NCBI RefSeq assembly: GCF_902499075.1
Contig: NZ_CABVPP010000022.1
Coordinates: forward strand, 30,594-94,593
Length of the DNA stretch: 64,000 bases
Direction: 5' to 3'
From: Burkholderia pseudomultivorans
GTDB lineage: Bacteria > Pseudomonadota > Gammaproteobacteria > Burkholderiales > Burkholderiaceae
Shown: piece after piece, positions 15,338 through 24,019 of the stretch
Layout: each line of letters begins with the position of its first letter
Numbering within the stretch: the first letter of the stretch is position 1
Made by a program: the position numbers and the translations under genes
Notes under the pieces: generated by a model
What the model was told of the DNA's origin: nothing
The model's database searches: none
The model's input: only the letters and a program-made list of their open reading frames with translations

Positions 15338-15366
15338 AAAGGCCCGCCATTTGCATGGCGGGCCTT
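15338..15366. terminator. bidirectional intrinsic terminator
   Basis: Perfect stem AAAGGCCCGCCAT / ATGGCGGGCCTTT with TTGC loop. A-rich on one side and T-rich on the other, so it can work in both directions; it lies just behind the 28-aa gene on the minus strand. Confidence 0.85.
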
Positions 15367-15388
15367 TCGAATCCGGCAGAAATTGCCG

Positions 15389-15475
15389 TCAGCGACCGAG
15401 CTGATAGAAAAACAATACCGTACTGCCGGTGAACATGCCGAACAGCGCGATTCCCATTGCCATTGCCAGATCCAT
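15389..15475 (-). CDS. 28-aa single-span membrane microprotein
   Basis: Minus-strand ORF: ATG at 15475 preceded by GGAGGCGCC, stop TGA at 15389, then a strong terminator 23 nt downstream. The product starts MDLAMAMGIALFGMFTG and ends FFYQLGR, one hydrophobic helix with a short basic tail. Ribosome site, composition and terminator together make it a real gene. Function unknown; it resembles in style the 39-aa protein at 17457-17576, which also starts MDL. Confidence 0.65.
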   Translation of the reverse strand: MDLAMAMGIALFGMFTGSTVLFFYQLGR

Positions 15476-15649
15476 GGCGCCTCCTCGAAGTGTCATGACC
15501 CGGCAATATCACCGGTTTAGAGGCATTATCCCGACGATAGATACCCGCCAAAACTCGCAATTTCCCGAGAAGGGTTTTCCCCGACCGCGTCGCGCCCGAT
15601 AATGGAGCGCGCCGTCGCGCATCCGCCCACCCGTTCATTTCGATTCGCC

Positions 15650-16561
15650 ATGCCGATCTTCCAGCAACACGAGATTCAAGAACTCCATGCCGGCCCGTCC
15701 GTTGTCCGGGTCGCCCCGCAATTCGGCGGTCGTCTGCTGTCGTGGCACATCGACGGCGAACCCGTCATCTTCTGGCCCGACACCGCAGACTGGAGCAACG
15801 TCGCGCGCGTGCGCGGCGGCAATCCGCTGCTGTTTCCGTTCCTCGGGCGCCATCGCGTCGACGGCGAACTCGGCCGCTGGCGCGATGCCGATGGCGTGGT
15901 CCGCGACCTGCCGATGCACGGCTTCGCGCGCGACCTGCCGTTCGCGGCGCAGCCGTCGGCCGACGGCGCGGCGATCGCGATGACGCTCGAAACCAGCGAC
16001 GCGCTGCGCGCGGGCTACCCGTTCGAGTTCCGTTTCGAAGCCAGCTACCGGCTCGCCGACGCCCACACGCTCGACGTCGCACTGACCACGACCAATCTCG
16101 GCAGCACACCGCTGCCCTACTACGCGGGTCATCATTTCTATTTCGCACTACCGCACGACGAGCGCGCGGCGACGACGCTGGAACTGCCGCCGACGCATCG
16201 CTGCGAGCAGCGCGCCGACGGCTCGATCAGCGCGCCCGAACGCGGCGACGCCCGCTACACGCTCGACGAAGCGCGGATCCTCGACCGCTTCCACTGCCTG
16301 GACGGCACGCCGTCGAGCCCCGTGCGCATCGAGATGCCGGGCCGCGGCCGCGTGATCGAGATTGCGCTGGACGTCCCGGGCTCGATTCCGTGGTACGCGG
16401 TCACGACCTGGACGGAAAAGCCGGAATCCGATTTCTATTGCGTCGAGCCGTGGCTCGGGCTGCCGGACGCGATCCACAACGGGCTGGGGCTGCGCTGGCT
16501 CGCGCCGGGCGCGACCGAAACGGCCGCGCTGCGGATCCGCGTGCGCCCGCTCGAGAACTGA
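15650..16561 (+). CDS. aldose 1-epimerase / galactose-mutarotase-like protein
   Basis: 303 residues from ATG 15650 (MPIFQQHEIQ); longer upstream starts have no support. The fold-specific features are a GGNPLLFPFLGRHR stretch, DLPMHGFARDLPF, YYAGHHFYFALP with the His pair, and a C-terminal FYCVEPWLGLPDAI containing the catalytic-type Glu. The family interconverts sugar anomers or, in YeaD-type members, acts on hexose-6-phosphates. The precise substrate is not evident. No obvious partner genes nearby. Confidence 0.85.
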   Translation: MPIFQQHEIQELHAGPSVVRVAPQFGGRLLSWHIDGEPVIFWPDTADWSNVARVRGGNPLLFPFLGRHRVDGELGRWRDADGVVRDLPMHGFARDLPFAAQPSADGAAIAMTLETSDALRAGYPFEFRFEASYRLADAHTLDVALTTTNLGSTPLPYYAGHHFYFALPHDERAATTLELPPTHRCEQRADGSISAPERGDARYTLDEARILDRFHCLDGTPSSPVRIEMPGRGRVIEIALDVPGSIPWYAVTTWTEKPESDFYCVEPWLGLPDAIHNGLGLRWLAPGATETAALRIRVRPLEN

Positions 16562-16657
16562 AGCCGGCACGCCGAACCGACGCCCGACGAGGCCCGCAAC
16601 GGACCCAAACTGCGGCACGCGGGTCGAACCCGTTAAAATCGGACGTTTTTGTGTCAC

Positions 16658-16684
16658 CTGCCGCGCGATCCGCGGCAGGGTTTT
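16658..16684 (+). terminator. hairpin between the epimerase and nlpD-like genes
   Basis: Stem CTGCCGC / GCGGCAG with a 7-nt loop, followed by GGTTTTG. It sits 10 nt before the next start codon, so it may be a leader hairpin instead of a terminator. A TTAAAAT (-10-like) element lies just upstream near 16633. Confidence 0.4.
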
Positions 16685-16694
16685 GCGAGGTTCA

Positions 16695-17387
16695 ATGTTC
16701 GGAACAACAACGAAACGACTCATCGCGGCCGCCTGCGCCGCCCTGCTCGTCGCGTGCGGCTCCGCGCCCGTCGGCCCCGGCTTCTATCGCGTCGAGCGCG
16801 GCGACACGCTCTACAAGATCGCGCGCGACAACCGCCAGTCGGTGCAGAGCATCGTGCGCTGGAACCAGATCACGAACCCGGATGCGATCGAGGTCGGCCA
16901 GGTGCTGCGCGTCGCGCCGCCGCCCGGCACGACCACGGCGTCGACCACGGGCACCGGCACCGCGGGCCGCAGCCGCCCCGCACCGTCCGCGCCGGTGGAA
17001 TCGGCCGTCAAGCCGGCCACCAGCATCTCGCTGATCTGGCCGGCGCCCGGCAACGTGGTCCGCAGCTTCGACGGCTCGAAATCCAAGGGCATCGACATCG
17101 CAAACGCCGCGGGCACGCCGGTCGCGGCGGCCGCGCCGGGTGTCGTCGTCTATGCCGGCAACGGGCTGCGCGGCTACGGCAACCTGATCATCCTCAAGCA
17201 CAACGCCGATTACCTGACCGCGTATGCGCATAATCGCGCGCTGCTCGTGAAGGAAGGCCAGTCGGTCACGCAGGGACAGACGATCGCCGAGATGGGCAAC
17301 AGCGACAGCGACCGCGTCGCGCTGCATTTCGAGCTGCGCTACGGCGGCCGGTCGATCGATCCGGCACGCTACCTGCCGGCGCGCTGA
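16695..17387 (+). CDS. NlpD-like lipoprotein, LysM plus degenerate M23 peptidase domain
   Basis: 230 residues. The ATG at 16695 starts a lipoprotein signal peptide with lipobox LLVACGS (Cys21). A LysM domain follows (about 28-75, YRVERGDTLYKIARDN), then a Thr/Gly/Pro linker and an M23-like domain (about 115-228). The first zinc ligand region reads KGIDIAN where active enzymes have a His, and AYAHN / LHFELRYG keep only some His residues, so it is probably a non-catalytic activator of N-acetylmuramyl-L-alanine amidases in daughter-cell separation. Such proteins are anchored in the outer membrane. Confidence 0.85.
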   Translation: MFGTTTKRLIAAACAALLVACGSAPVGPGFYRVERGDTLYKIARDNRQSVQSIVRWNQITNPDAIEVGQVLRVAPPPGTTTASTTGTGTAGRSRPAPSAPVESAVKPATSISLIWPAPGNVVRSFDGSKSKGIDIANAAGTPVAAAAPGVVVYAGNGLRGYGNLIILKHNADYLTAYAHNRALLVKEGQSVTQGQTIAEMGNSDSDRVALHFELRYGGRSIDPARYLPAR

Positions 17388-17395
17388 GCACCGGC

Positions 17396-17433
17396 CGTCG
17401 ACACGCGATGCCGGTGTGCATCGCGCGTCGACG
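17396..17433. repeat. long imperfect hairpin
   Basis: CGTCGACACGCGATG / CATCGCGCGTCGACG, 15 bp with one mismatch, 8-nt loop. It lies between the converging nlpD-like gene and the 39-aa gene and probably ends both transcripts; no T-tract. Confidence 0.5.
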
Positions 17434-17456
17434 CGAAGAGAGGCGGAAAAGTTGAG

Positions 17457-17576
17457 TCAGCGCTTGCGCAGACGTCCGGTGAAACGCCCGGACAGCGGAT
17501 CGACGTGGCGTGCAAACGCTACCAGCACCCCGATTCCGAACAGGCTGAACCCCGCAGCTATCAGAAGCAAATCCAT
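17457..17576 (-). CDS. 39-aa single-span membrane microprotein
   Basis: Minus-strand ORF with ATG at 17576 and stop at 17457. The first 22 residues (MDLLLIAAGFSLFGIGVLVA and on) form one hydrophobic helix; the remainder (HVDPLSGRFTGRLRKR) is soluble and basic, ending in RLRKR. Only a weak GAGA ribosome site is visible. No family recognised. Confidence 0.5.
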   Translation of the reverse strand: MDLLLIAAGFSLFGIGVLVAFARHVDPLSGRFTGRLRKR

Positions 17577-17753
17577 GGTCTCGTTACAGTTTTGTGATCA
17601 TCTTATGCGTCATCGCAGAATCGTGCACTGAACCGGGCCCGTCGGACGAGTCCGCACAATCCCTATCATCAGACGCGCTTGTCGTTTCGGCAGCATGAAA
17701 AGCCGATGTAATCTACGCATCGAAGGCCCTGCAACACGACAAGGAGACACCCG

Positions 17754-19373
17754 ATGCTGCCCGCCGCCGAACGCTACGACGACCTGCTCACCCGCTTCGC
17801 GTGGGCCGTTCCGGCACGCTACAACATCGCGGTGGACGTCTGCGACAAGTGGGCGGACGGCAGCGGCAGGCTCGCGCTGATCCACGAAACCGCGCACGGC
17901 GACGTCACGCGTCTCACGTTCGACGATCTGAGAGATGCCTCTAACCGGCTCGCAAACAGCTTCGTGCGCGCCGGCCTGCGGCGCGGCGACCGGATCGGCA
18001 TCTTTCTCGCGCAAGGCCCGGAAACGGCGATCGCCCACCTCGCCGCGTACAAGCTCGGCGCGATCGCCGTGCCGCTTTTCACGCTGTTCGGCGCCGACGC
18101 GCTCGAATACCGCCTCGCGAACAGCGAAGCCGCCGCACTCGTCACCGACGCAGCCGGCTACGCGAAAATCGCGCCGTTGCGCCCGCAACTGCCCGCACTG
18201 CGCACCTGCTACTGCGTCGGCGACGATGCGCCCGACACACCCGACGTGCTGCGCTACGACGCAGCGCTCGCCGCGGAATCGGCCGACTTCGTCCCGGCCG
18301 ACACGGCCGCCGACGATCCGGCGCTGATCATCTACACATCCGGCACGACCGGCAAACCGAAAGGCGCGCTGCACGCGCACCGCGTACTGCCCGGCCACCT
18401 GCCCGGCGTCGAAATGTCGCAGCAATGCTTCCCGCGCGACGCGCGGCTGTTCTGGACACCCGCCGACTGGGCGTGGATCGGCGGCCTGCTCGACGTGCTG
18501 CTGCCGTCCTGGCATCACGGCGTGCCCGTGCTGGCACGCCGCTTCGAGAAGTTCGACGGCGACGCGGCATTCGCGCTGATGGCGCGGCACGGCGTCACGC
18601 ACGCGTTCCTGCCGCCGACCGCGCTGAAACTGATGCGCACCGTCGAGCGGCCGCGCGAACGCTACGCGCTGTCGCTGAAATCGGTCGCGAGCGGCGGCGA
18701 ATCGCTCGGTACCGAGCTGACCGCGTGGGGACGCGACGCGCTCGGCGTCACGATCAACGAGTTCTACGGGCAAACCGAATGCAACATGGTGCTGTCGTCG
18801 TGCGCGGCGCTGTTCGACGCACAGCCGGGCGCGATCGGCAAGGCCGTGCCCGGTCACGCCGTCGCGATCGTCGATGCACATGGCACGCCGCTGCCGCCCG
18901 GCACCGAAGGACACATCGCGGTGCACCGTCCCGATCCGGTGATGTTTCTCGAATACTGGCGCAATCCCGCTGCGACCCGCGACAAGTTCGCGGGCGACTA
19001 CCTGCTGACCGGCGACACCGGCATGATTGACGCCGACGGCTTCGTGCGCTTCGTCGGCCGCGACGACGATGTGATCACGAGCGCCGGCTACCGGATCGGC
19101 CCCGGCCCGATCGAGGACTGCCTGCTCACGCATCCGGCCGTGCGGATGGCCGCCGTCGTCGGCGTGCCCGATCCGACGCGCACCGAGATCGTCAAGGCGT
19201 TCGTCGTGCTGAATCCCGGCCATGCCGGCGACGACGCGCTCGTGCAGGCGCTGCAGGCGCACGTACGTACGCGCCTCGCCGCGCACGAATACCCGCGCGC
19301 GATCGCGTTCGTCGACAGCCTGCCGATGACGGCGACCGGCAAGATCGTGCGCCGCGCGCTGCGCGACGCTTGA
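17754..19373 (+). CDS. AMP-forming acyl-CoA synthetase
   Basis: 539 residues; ATG follows AAGGAG with good spacing. The ANL-superfamily signature YTSGTTGKPKG is near residue 195, NEFYGQTECNM gives the second core motif, TGDTG and the hinge GRDDDVITSAGYRIGP the third, and MTATGKIVRRALRD holds the catalytic C-terminal Lys. The overall pattern is closest to acetyl/propionyl- or medium-chain acyl-CoA synthetases of the AcsM type. It activates a carboxylic acid via an acyl-adenylate in the cytosol; substrate not certain. Stand-alone gene. Confidence 0.92.
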   Translation: MLPAAERYDDLLTRFAWAVPARYNIAVDVCDKWADGSGRLALIHETAHGDVTRLTFDDLRDASNRLANSFVRAGLRRGDRIGIFLAQGPETAIAHLAAYKLGAIAVPLFTLFGADALEYRLANSEAAALVTDAAGYAKIAPLRPQLPALRTCYCVGDDAPDTPDVLRYDAALAAESADFVPADTAADDPALIIYTSGTTGKPKGALHAHRVLPGHLPGVEMSQQCFPRDARLFWTPADWAWIGGLLDVLLPSWHHGVPVLARRFEKFDGDAAFALMARHGVTHAFLPPTALKLMRTVERPRERYALSLKSVASGGESLGTELTAWGRDALGVTINEFYGQTECNMVLSSCAALFDAQPGAIGKAVPGHAVAIVDAHGTPLPPGTEGHIAVHRPDPVMFLEYWRNPAATRDKFAGDYLLTGDTGMIDADGFVRFVGRDDDVITSAGYRIGPGPIEDCLLTHPAVRMAAVVGVPDPTRTEIVKAFVVLNPGHAGDDALVQALQAHVRTRLAAHEYPRAIAFVDSLPMTATGKIVRRALRDA

Positions 19374-19438
19374 GCCGCGCCCGGCCCGCCCGGCCGGATG
19401 GTTTATAGTGGCGCACACGCAGTCTTTCCAAGAAACCG

Positions 19439-19762
19439 ATGTCTTCCCAACACGAATCCGCCGCGGGCGCGTCGCATAGCCCGCTCTACGCCAAACTCCT
19501 CGGCGAGACCGCCAAGATCGACTGGTGCGATCTCGAGCGCTTCTTCGCGCAGGGCAAGCTGCTCGCCGTCGCGCGCGACCTCGATCTCGTCAGCGTCGCG
19601 GAAGCGATCGCCGGCGACGACGCCGAACAGGTCACGCGCTGGCTGTCCGCCGGCCTGGTGGCCCGCATGCCGGCCGAAACCGCCAGCGACTACGCGGCAC
19701 GCAACCCGGAGCTGTGGGCGGTCGTCGTATCGCCGTGGGTGTGCGTGCAGGAACGCGCCTGA
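19439..19762 (+). CDS. DUF2288 family protein
   Basis: 107 residues, small and acidic, with the family's conserved features SPLYAKLLGETAKIDWCDLERFFAQGKL (first part residues 14-33) and a WAVVVSPWVCVQ C-terminus. Cytosolic, function unknown. It lies 65 bp after the acyl-CoA synthetase and 10 bp before the MATE gene, so may share a transcript with the latter. Confidence 0.8.
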   Translation: MSSQHESAAGASHSPLYAKLLGETAKIDWCDLERFFAQGKLLAVARDLDLVSVAEAIAGDDAEQVTRWLSAGLVARMPAETASDYAARNPELWAVVVSPWVCVQERA

Positions 19763-19772
19763 CGCGTCCGCC

Positions 19773-21143
19773 ATGTCCGATGCCGCCTTGCCGCACGACG
19801 CCGGTCGCGCCACGTCGCACCGGCGCGTGCTCGCGCTCGCATTCCCGATCGTCCTTGCGAACCTGACTCAGCCGATTCTCGGCGCGGTCGACACGGCCGT
19901 CGCCGGCCACCTCGACGGCGCGCAGTATCTCGGCGGCGTCGCGCTCGGCGGGCTGTTCTTCAATTTCGTGTTCTGGGGCTTCGGCTTCCTGCGGATGGGC
20001 ACGACCGGGCTGGTCGCCCAGGCGCACGGCGCCGGCGACACCGCCGGCATCCGGCTGAACGTGCTGCGTGCGCTGATCGTCGCGTTCGCGCTCGGCGCCG
20101 CCGTGCTCGCGCTGCAGGTACCGTTGCTGTCGTTCGCGCTGAGCGCGCTCGGCGGCAGCGATGCGGTGCGCGCGACGGCGCTGACGTACAGCCACACGCG
20201 GATCTGGAGCGCGCCGTTCGCGCTCGCGAACTACGTCGTGCTCGGCTACCTGCTGGGCGTGCAGCGCGTGCGGCTCGCGCTCGTCGCGCAGGTGTTCATC
20301 AACGCGGTGAACATCGGCGCGGTGCTGCTGTACGTCTACGGCTTCGGCTGGGGCATCGCCGGAATCGGCGCGGCCACCGCCACCGCCGACGTGTGCGGCT
20401 TCGCACTCGGCGCGTGGATGCTGTGGCAGTTGCGTCCGCGCGGCCTGCCGCCGCTCGCGCCGCGCGCACTCGCCGATCGCGCGGCGCTCAAGCGCCTCGT
20501 TGCCCTCAATCGCGACATCTTCCTGCGCACACTGTGCCTGCTCGGCGCATTCGGCTGGTTCGCGCATCTCGGCGCGAAACAGGGCGACGCGACGCTCGCG
20601 GCGAACGCGCTGCTGCTTAACTTCCAGACCTTCATGGCGTACGGCCTCGACGGTTTCGCGCATGCGGCCGAGGCGCTCGTCGGCGCGGCTGCCGGCGCGC
20701 GCGATCGCGCCGCGTTCCGGCAGGCCGTGCGCATCACGCTGTTCTGGTCCGCGCTCGGCGCACTGCTGTTCGCCCTCGCCTACTGGGCGGCCGGCGGCTG
20801 GATCGTCGCGCGCCTGACCGATCAGGCCGACATCCGCACGGTCGCGCTGCGCTACCTGCCGTGGGCCGCGATCTCGCCCGTCGTGTCCGTGTGGGGATTC
20901 CTGCTCGACGGCGTGTTCATCGGCGCGACGCAAACGCAGTCGCTGATGCGCGCGATGGTCGTGTCGTTCGCGATCTTCGTCGCGGCCACGTTCGCCTTCG
21001 TCGATGCGTTCGGCAACCACGGCCTGTGGTTCGCGCTGCTGCTGTTCATGGCCGCGCGCGGCGCCACGCTCGCGCGCTACCTGCCGGGCCTGGTGCGGCA
21101 GATCGGCGCCGACGCGCGCGTCGCGGCGACGACCGGCGCCTGA
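19773..21143 (+). CDS. MATE-family multidrug exporter (DinF-like)
   Basis: 456 residues from ATG 19773, with 12 hydrophobic segments in two homologous halves. The conserved FPIVLANLTQPILGAVDTAVAGHL N-terminal helix (residues 24-47, DT pair) and GFGFLRMGTTGLVAQAHGAG loop are typical of the DinF branch of the multidrug and toxic compound extrusion family. These are ion-coupled exporters of the inner membrane. Ten bases separate it from the DUF2288 gene. Confidence 0.92.
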   Translation: MSDAALPHDAGRATSHRRVLALAFPIVLANLTQPILGAVDTAVAGHLDGAQYLGGVALGGLFFNFVFWGFGFLRMGTTGLVAQAHGAGDTAGIRLNVLRALIVAFALGAAVLALQVPLLSFALSALGGSDAVRATALTYSHTRIWSAPFALANYVVLGYLLGVQRVRLALVAQVFINAVNIGAVLLYVYGFGWGIAGIGAATATADVCGFALGAWMLWQLRPRGLPPLAPRALADRAALKRLVALNRDIFLRTLCLLGAFGWFAHLGAKQGDATLAANALLLNFQTFMAYGLDGFAHAAEALVGAAAGARDRAAFRQAVRITLFWSALGALLFALAYWAAGGWIVARLTDQADIRTVALRYLPWAAISPVVSVWGFLLDGVFIGATQTQSLMRAMVVSFAIFVAATFAFVDAFGNHGLWFALLLFMAARGATLARYLPGLVRQIGADARVAATTGA

Positions 21144-21204
21144 AGCTGCCGATGCCCGGACGGGCGCCCGGCATTCGGATCGGCCGTTACTTCGGCCGTT
21201 ACTG

Positions 21205-21378
21205 TTACTGAGCGGCCGGCGGCGGCTCGGTGAGCATCGACGGCGGCGTCATGTCGGTCGGCACGCCGTGGTAGTCGGCCGGGTCTTCCGGCGGATGACC
21301 GCGACGGGCCTGACGGGGATCGCTCGCGCAGCCGGCGAGAAGAGATGCGGCCAGCACGGCCAGCATGAAACGGATCAT
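21205..21378 (-). CDS. small putative lipoprotein, 57 aa
   Basis: ATG at 21378 begins MIRFMLAVLAASLLAGC, a lipoprotein signal with lipobox LLAGC (Cys17). The mature part is 40 residues, polar and Pro-rich (PPEDPADYHGVPTDMTPPS). A common kind of unannotated Burkholderia lipoprotein; function unknown. Convergent with the MATE gene. Confidence 0.7.
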   Translation of the reverse strand: MIRFMLAVLAASLLAGCASDPRQARRGHPPEDPADYHGVPTDMTPPSMLTEPPPAAQ

Positions 21379-21513
21379 CGGGTATCGCTCCGGAAAGCGG
21401 CGCGCCCACCGCGCGCCACGACCGCGCGAGTCTAGCGGAATTCCGGTTTCGGGGTCCTGCGGCGCATGTCCTAATATGTACGCATGGCGCTGTGCCGTAG
21501 AAAGGAGGCTGCC

Positions 21514-21684
21514 ATGTCGTCTGAGGAAATTGCCGGCCTGATCGGCCTGTTCATCGGTCTGATGGTGCTCGTCGCGCTGTCGTACTTCGAATCGCGCGAA
21601 TACAAGCGCAGCCACGGCGGCGAAGGGATGATCCACCACTGGATGGCCGAACACCACCTGCTCGACTGGCGGCGCAAGCACTAG
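21514..21684 (+). CDS. 56-aa membrane-anchored small protein
   Basis: ATG at 21514 lies behind AAAGGAGG with good spacing; the upstream ATG at 21484 has none. One hydrophobic helix (IAGLIGLFIGLMVLVALSYF) is followed by a basic, His- and Trp-rich tail (MIHHWMAEHHLLDWRRKH). The His-rich tail might bind a metal or heme; this is speculative. Confidence 0.7.
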   Translation: MSSEEIAGLIGLFIGLMVLVALSYFESREYKRSHGGEGMIHHWMAEHHLLDWRRKH

Positions 21685-21836
21685 CAAAACGCTAGGCAGG
21701 CCGCCTTGCACGAGTCCCGGCCCCCTTCCGCAGGCGGGCCGCCAACGAACGTGCCCTGCCCCGGCACGCGGGTTGGCGTGTGTCTCGCCGATTAACAGGG
21801 ACCGATAACAGATCGTTCAACATCGTCCGAACGCAC

Positions 21837-21871
21837 GAACGCCGTCGCGCGGCAGCCGCACGACGGCGTTC
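21837..21871. terminator. hairpin downstream of the olsB-type gene
   Basis: Perfect 11-bp stem GAACGCCGTCG / CGACGGCGTTC with a 13-nt loop, 43 nt after the stop of the minus-strand acyltransferase. No clear T-tract. Confidence 0.5.
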
Positions 21872-21913
21872 ACTTGCGCGCGCCCGTGACGGACGCGATG
21901 CGATTCGGGCCGC

Positions 21914-22720
21914 TCAGCCCAGGAAATGCCGCGCGTAGCGCGCGTTGATGTCGGACAGGCGGAACAGCGTGAGGAAATCCGCGCAGTTGAAGTCGGGATC
22001 CCACGCCGGTGCGCCGCAGATCTTCGCACCGAGGCGCAGGTAGCCCTTGATCAGCGGCGGCGGCGCGACGACGGTGCCCGTCTGCAGCTCGTCGACCGGC
22101 AGCGCCGTGTGCGGGAACGCGCGGTATTCGGTTGCCGTCAGCGCGCTGGCCGGCAGCGACTGGTACAGGTTCGCCGCGTAGTGGCCGCCGTCGGCCATCG
22201 ACACGCTCGCGCAGCCGAGCATCGTCTCGTAGCCGTTCTGCATCATGTAGGCGCCCAGGCCGCCCCACAGCGCCATGATCACGGCGCCGCTGCGGTAGTC
22301 GCTGTGCACGCACGAACGGCCGACCTCGACCATCTTGCCGCGCAGGTGCGTCAGGCGCGACAGGTCGAATTCGCCTTCCGCGTACAGGCGGCCGACACGC
22401 GCCGCCTCGTGCGGCGGCAGCACGCGGTACGTACCGACGACCTTCAGCGTATCGAGATCGCGGACCAGCAGATGGTCGCAGTACGCATCGAACGGATCCA
22501 CGTCGAGACCGGCGGGACCGCTGACCTGCGCGCCCATCTCTTCGGCGAACACGCTGTAGCGCAGGCGCTGGGCTTCGCGCAGTTCGTCTTCCGTGCGCGC
22601 CCACGCGGCGCGCAGGCGGTATTCCGAGGTAACGGTTTCAGCAGCGCGCGGCAGATGACGCCGCGTCGAATCGAGGGGCAGCGAGGCAAAAGGGAGCGTA
22701 GGCGTCGGCAGTTCTCGCAT
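21914..22720 (-). CDS. olsB: GNAT-type acyltransferase, ornithine lipid synthesis (OlsB-like)
   Basis: 268 residues from ATG 22720, which has AGGAAA six bases upstream; longer starts lack a site. The sequence shows the acyl-homoserine-lactone-synthase-like / hemolysin GNAT fold used by OlsB: QRLRYSVFAEEMGA, DPFDAYCDHLLVRD, GTYRVLPP and VEVGRSCVHSDYRSG. OlsB joins a 3-hydroxyacyl chain from ACP to ornithine, giving lyso-ornithine lipid at the membrane. No olsA is adjacent. Alternative: a related N-acyl amino acid synthase. Confidence 0.75.
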   Translation of the reverse strand: MRELPTPTLPFASLPLDSTRRHLPRAAETVTSEYRLRAAWARTEDELREAQRLRYSVFAEEMGAQVSGPAGLDVDPFDAYCDHLLVRDLDTLKVVGTYRVLPPHEAARVGRLYAEGEFDLSRLTHLRGKMVEVGRSCVHSDYRSGAVIMALWGGLGAYMMQNGYETMLGCASVSMADGGHYAANLYQSLPASALTATEYRAFPHTALPVDELQTGTVVAPPPLIKGYLRLGAKICGAPAWDPDFNCADFLTLFRLSDINARYARHFLG

Positions 22721-22869
22721 TAGGCTTTCCTGGTCGTAAGGAATAGGACGACATGCCCGCCAATGTAGTAACCAGCCATGACCGTTATGTGGCACGACCA
22801 TGTCCGTTCAATGACGTGTCGCCGAATTGACTTTAGCAGAAAGCTTGCGAAACCGTATGATCAAACCCT

Positions 22870-23331
22870 TCAAATCAATTCCGGCGTCAGCAGCGCGCGC
22901 AACACCGCCTGCTTGCTGCCGTCGCGCGTGCGGCTCGCGAGCCATACGATTCCGCCCTTCTTGATGCTCCAGCTGTCGTCGCTGCCGGCGATCAGCCGCG
23001 CGGCCACGCTGCCGAGCGTCGGCTGGTGGCCGACGATCACGACGGTGGGCGCGATGCCGTCGGGCCAGCCGGCTGCCGTCAGCACGTCGTCGACGCTTGC
23101 GTTCGGTGCGAGCGCGTCGACGGTCCGGTACTGGTCGGTCAGCGCCTCGACGGTCTGCACGGTACGCGCCGCCGGGCTCGCGAGGATCACGCTGTTCGTC
23201 TCGAGGCGCCCGCGCAGCCATTTGGCCATCGCCTGCGCGTCCTTGCGGCCGCGCGCGGTCAGCTGGCGCGCCAAATCGCTGGACGCGTAGTCTTCGGCTT
23301 CGGCGTGGCGCCAGAGGATCAGGTTCATCAT
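22870..23331 (-). CDS. sixA: phosphohistidine phosphatase SixA
   Basis: 153 residues, the compact length of SixA. The catalytic RHG-like motif is LWRHAEAEDY (His9 region), followed by SPAARTVQTVE and the second His in VIVGHQPTLG. It removes phosphate from histidines of phosphorelay (HPt) or phosphotransfer proteins. AGGAGG lies 5 nt before the first of two Met codons. Monocistronic. Confidence 0.9.
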   Translation of the reverse strand: MMNLILWRHAEAEDYASSDLARQLTARGRKDAQAMAKWLRGRLETNSVILASPAARTVQTVEALTDQYRTVDALAPNASVDDVLTAAGWPDGIAPTVVIVGHQPTLGSVAARLIAGSDDSWSIKKGGIVWLASRTRDGSKQAVLRALLTPELI

Positions 23332-23479
23332 GGTTGCCTCCTGTCGACCCGGACCGGCGATGGTACGCCTGCACCGGGCCCATGCGATGTTCGATGACGC
23401 GGTCGTCGCTGCCGTGGCACGCCGTACGCATAACGCGATTGACCGCGCGGGTAATTAGACGATAGAATCTCTGGCTCGT

Positions 23480-23556
23480 CGGAGCGTAGCGCAGCCTGGT
23501 AGCGCATCTGATTTGGGATCAGAGGGTCGAAGGTTCGAATCCTTTCGCTCCGACCA
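23480..23556 (+). tRNA. tRNA-Pro (anticodon TGG)
   Basis: Complete cloverleaf: acceptor CGGAGCG / CGCTCCG, D-arm GCGC...GCGC, anticodon stem TCTGA / TCAGA with loop TTTGGGA, T-arm GAAGG-TTCGAAT-CCTTT, A discriminator and encoded CCA; 77 nt. Confidence 0.97.
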
Positions 23557-23564
23557 AAGGAATC

Positions 23565-23603
23565 AAGGGGTTACATGCCGAAAGCGTGTAACCCCTTTTT
23601 CTT
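23565..23603 (+). terminator. terminator of tRNA-Pro
   Basis: Perfect 11-bp stem AAGGGGTTACA / TGTAACCCCTT followed by TTTCTTT, 8 nt after the tRNA. The next 200 bp show no gene. Confidence 0.9.
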
Positions 23604-23807
23604 TAACACTCTGCCAGACCACTGCCACTATTTTGCACAATCTGAATCCATCTCCATAAGGAGAAGCCGCGCCCAACGGCATCCGGCTCATCCCCGCCCA
23701 GCACCGTCTTCCCCCCTCGCGCTGACTGGCGCGACGCAGCGGTCGTCGCTTAACGTCGACTATCGACTATCGCCCAGCGCTTGACTGACGGGGACCGTCG
23801 CACACGG

Positions 23808-23957
23808 TCACACCGATCGTCTCACAGACCGGCCACCATACCGGACCGTACTCATACGCCTGCTCATGGCCCTCAATCCGGCATGCAAGTCCAAGCCGCT
23901 GATCACGCGTCCTCCGTGCGATGTCATATCTCCCTCCACGATGAGAGATCGCGCCAT
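23808..23957 (-). pseudogene. truncated PAAR-domain protein gene
   Basis: ATG at 23957 is preceded by CGGAGGTGCAAG. The first residues MARSLIVEGDMTSHGGRVIS match the start of T6SS PAAR tip proteins, which usually run 85-100 residues with repeated GD and metal-binding His/Cys. Here the similarity is lost after about 21 residues and the frame stops at 49; no other frame restores a full PAAR sheet, so the gene is probably broken. It lies 62 bp after an LprI-like secreted protein gene. Confidence 0.5.
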
Positions 23958-24019
23958 CTTGCACCTCCGCAAAGTCGACAACGAATTCCGCATGTCGCTC
24001 GGGTAGACGCGCGCATACA

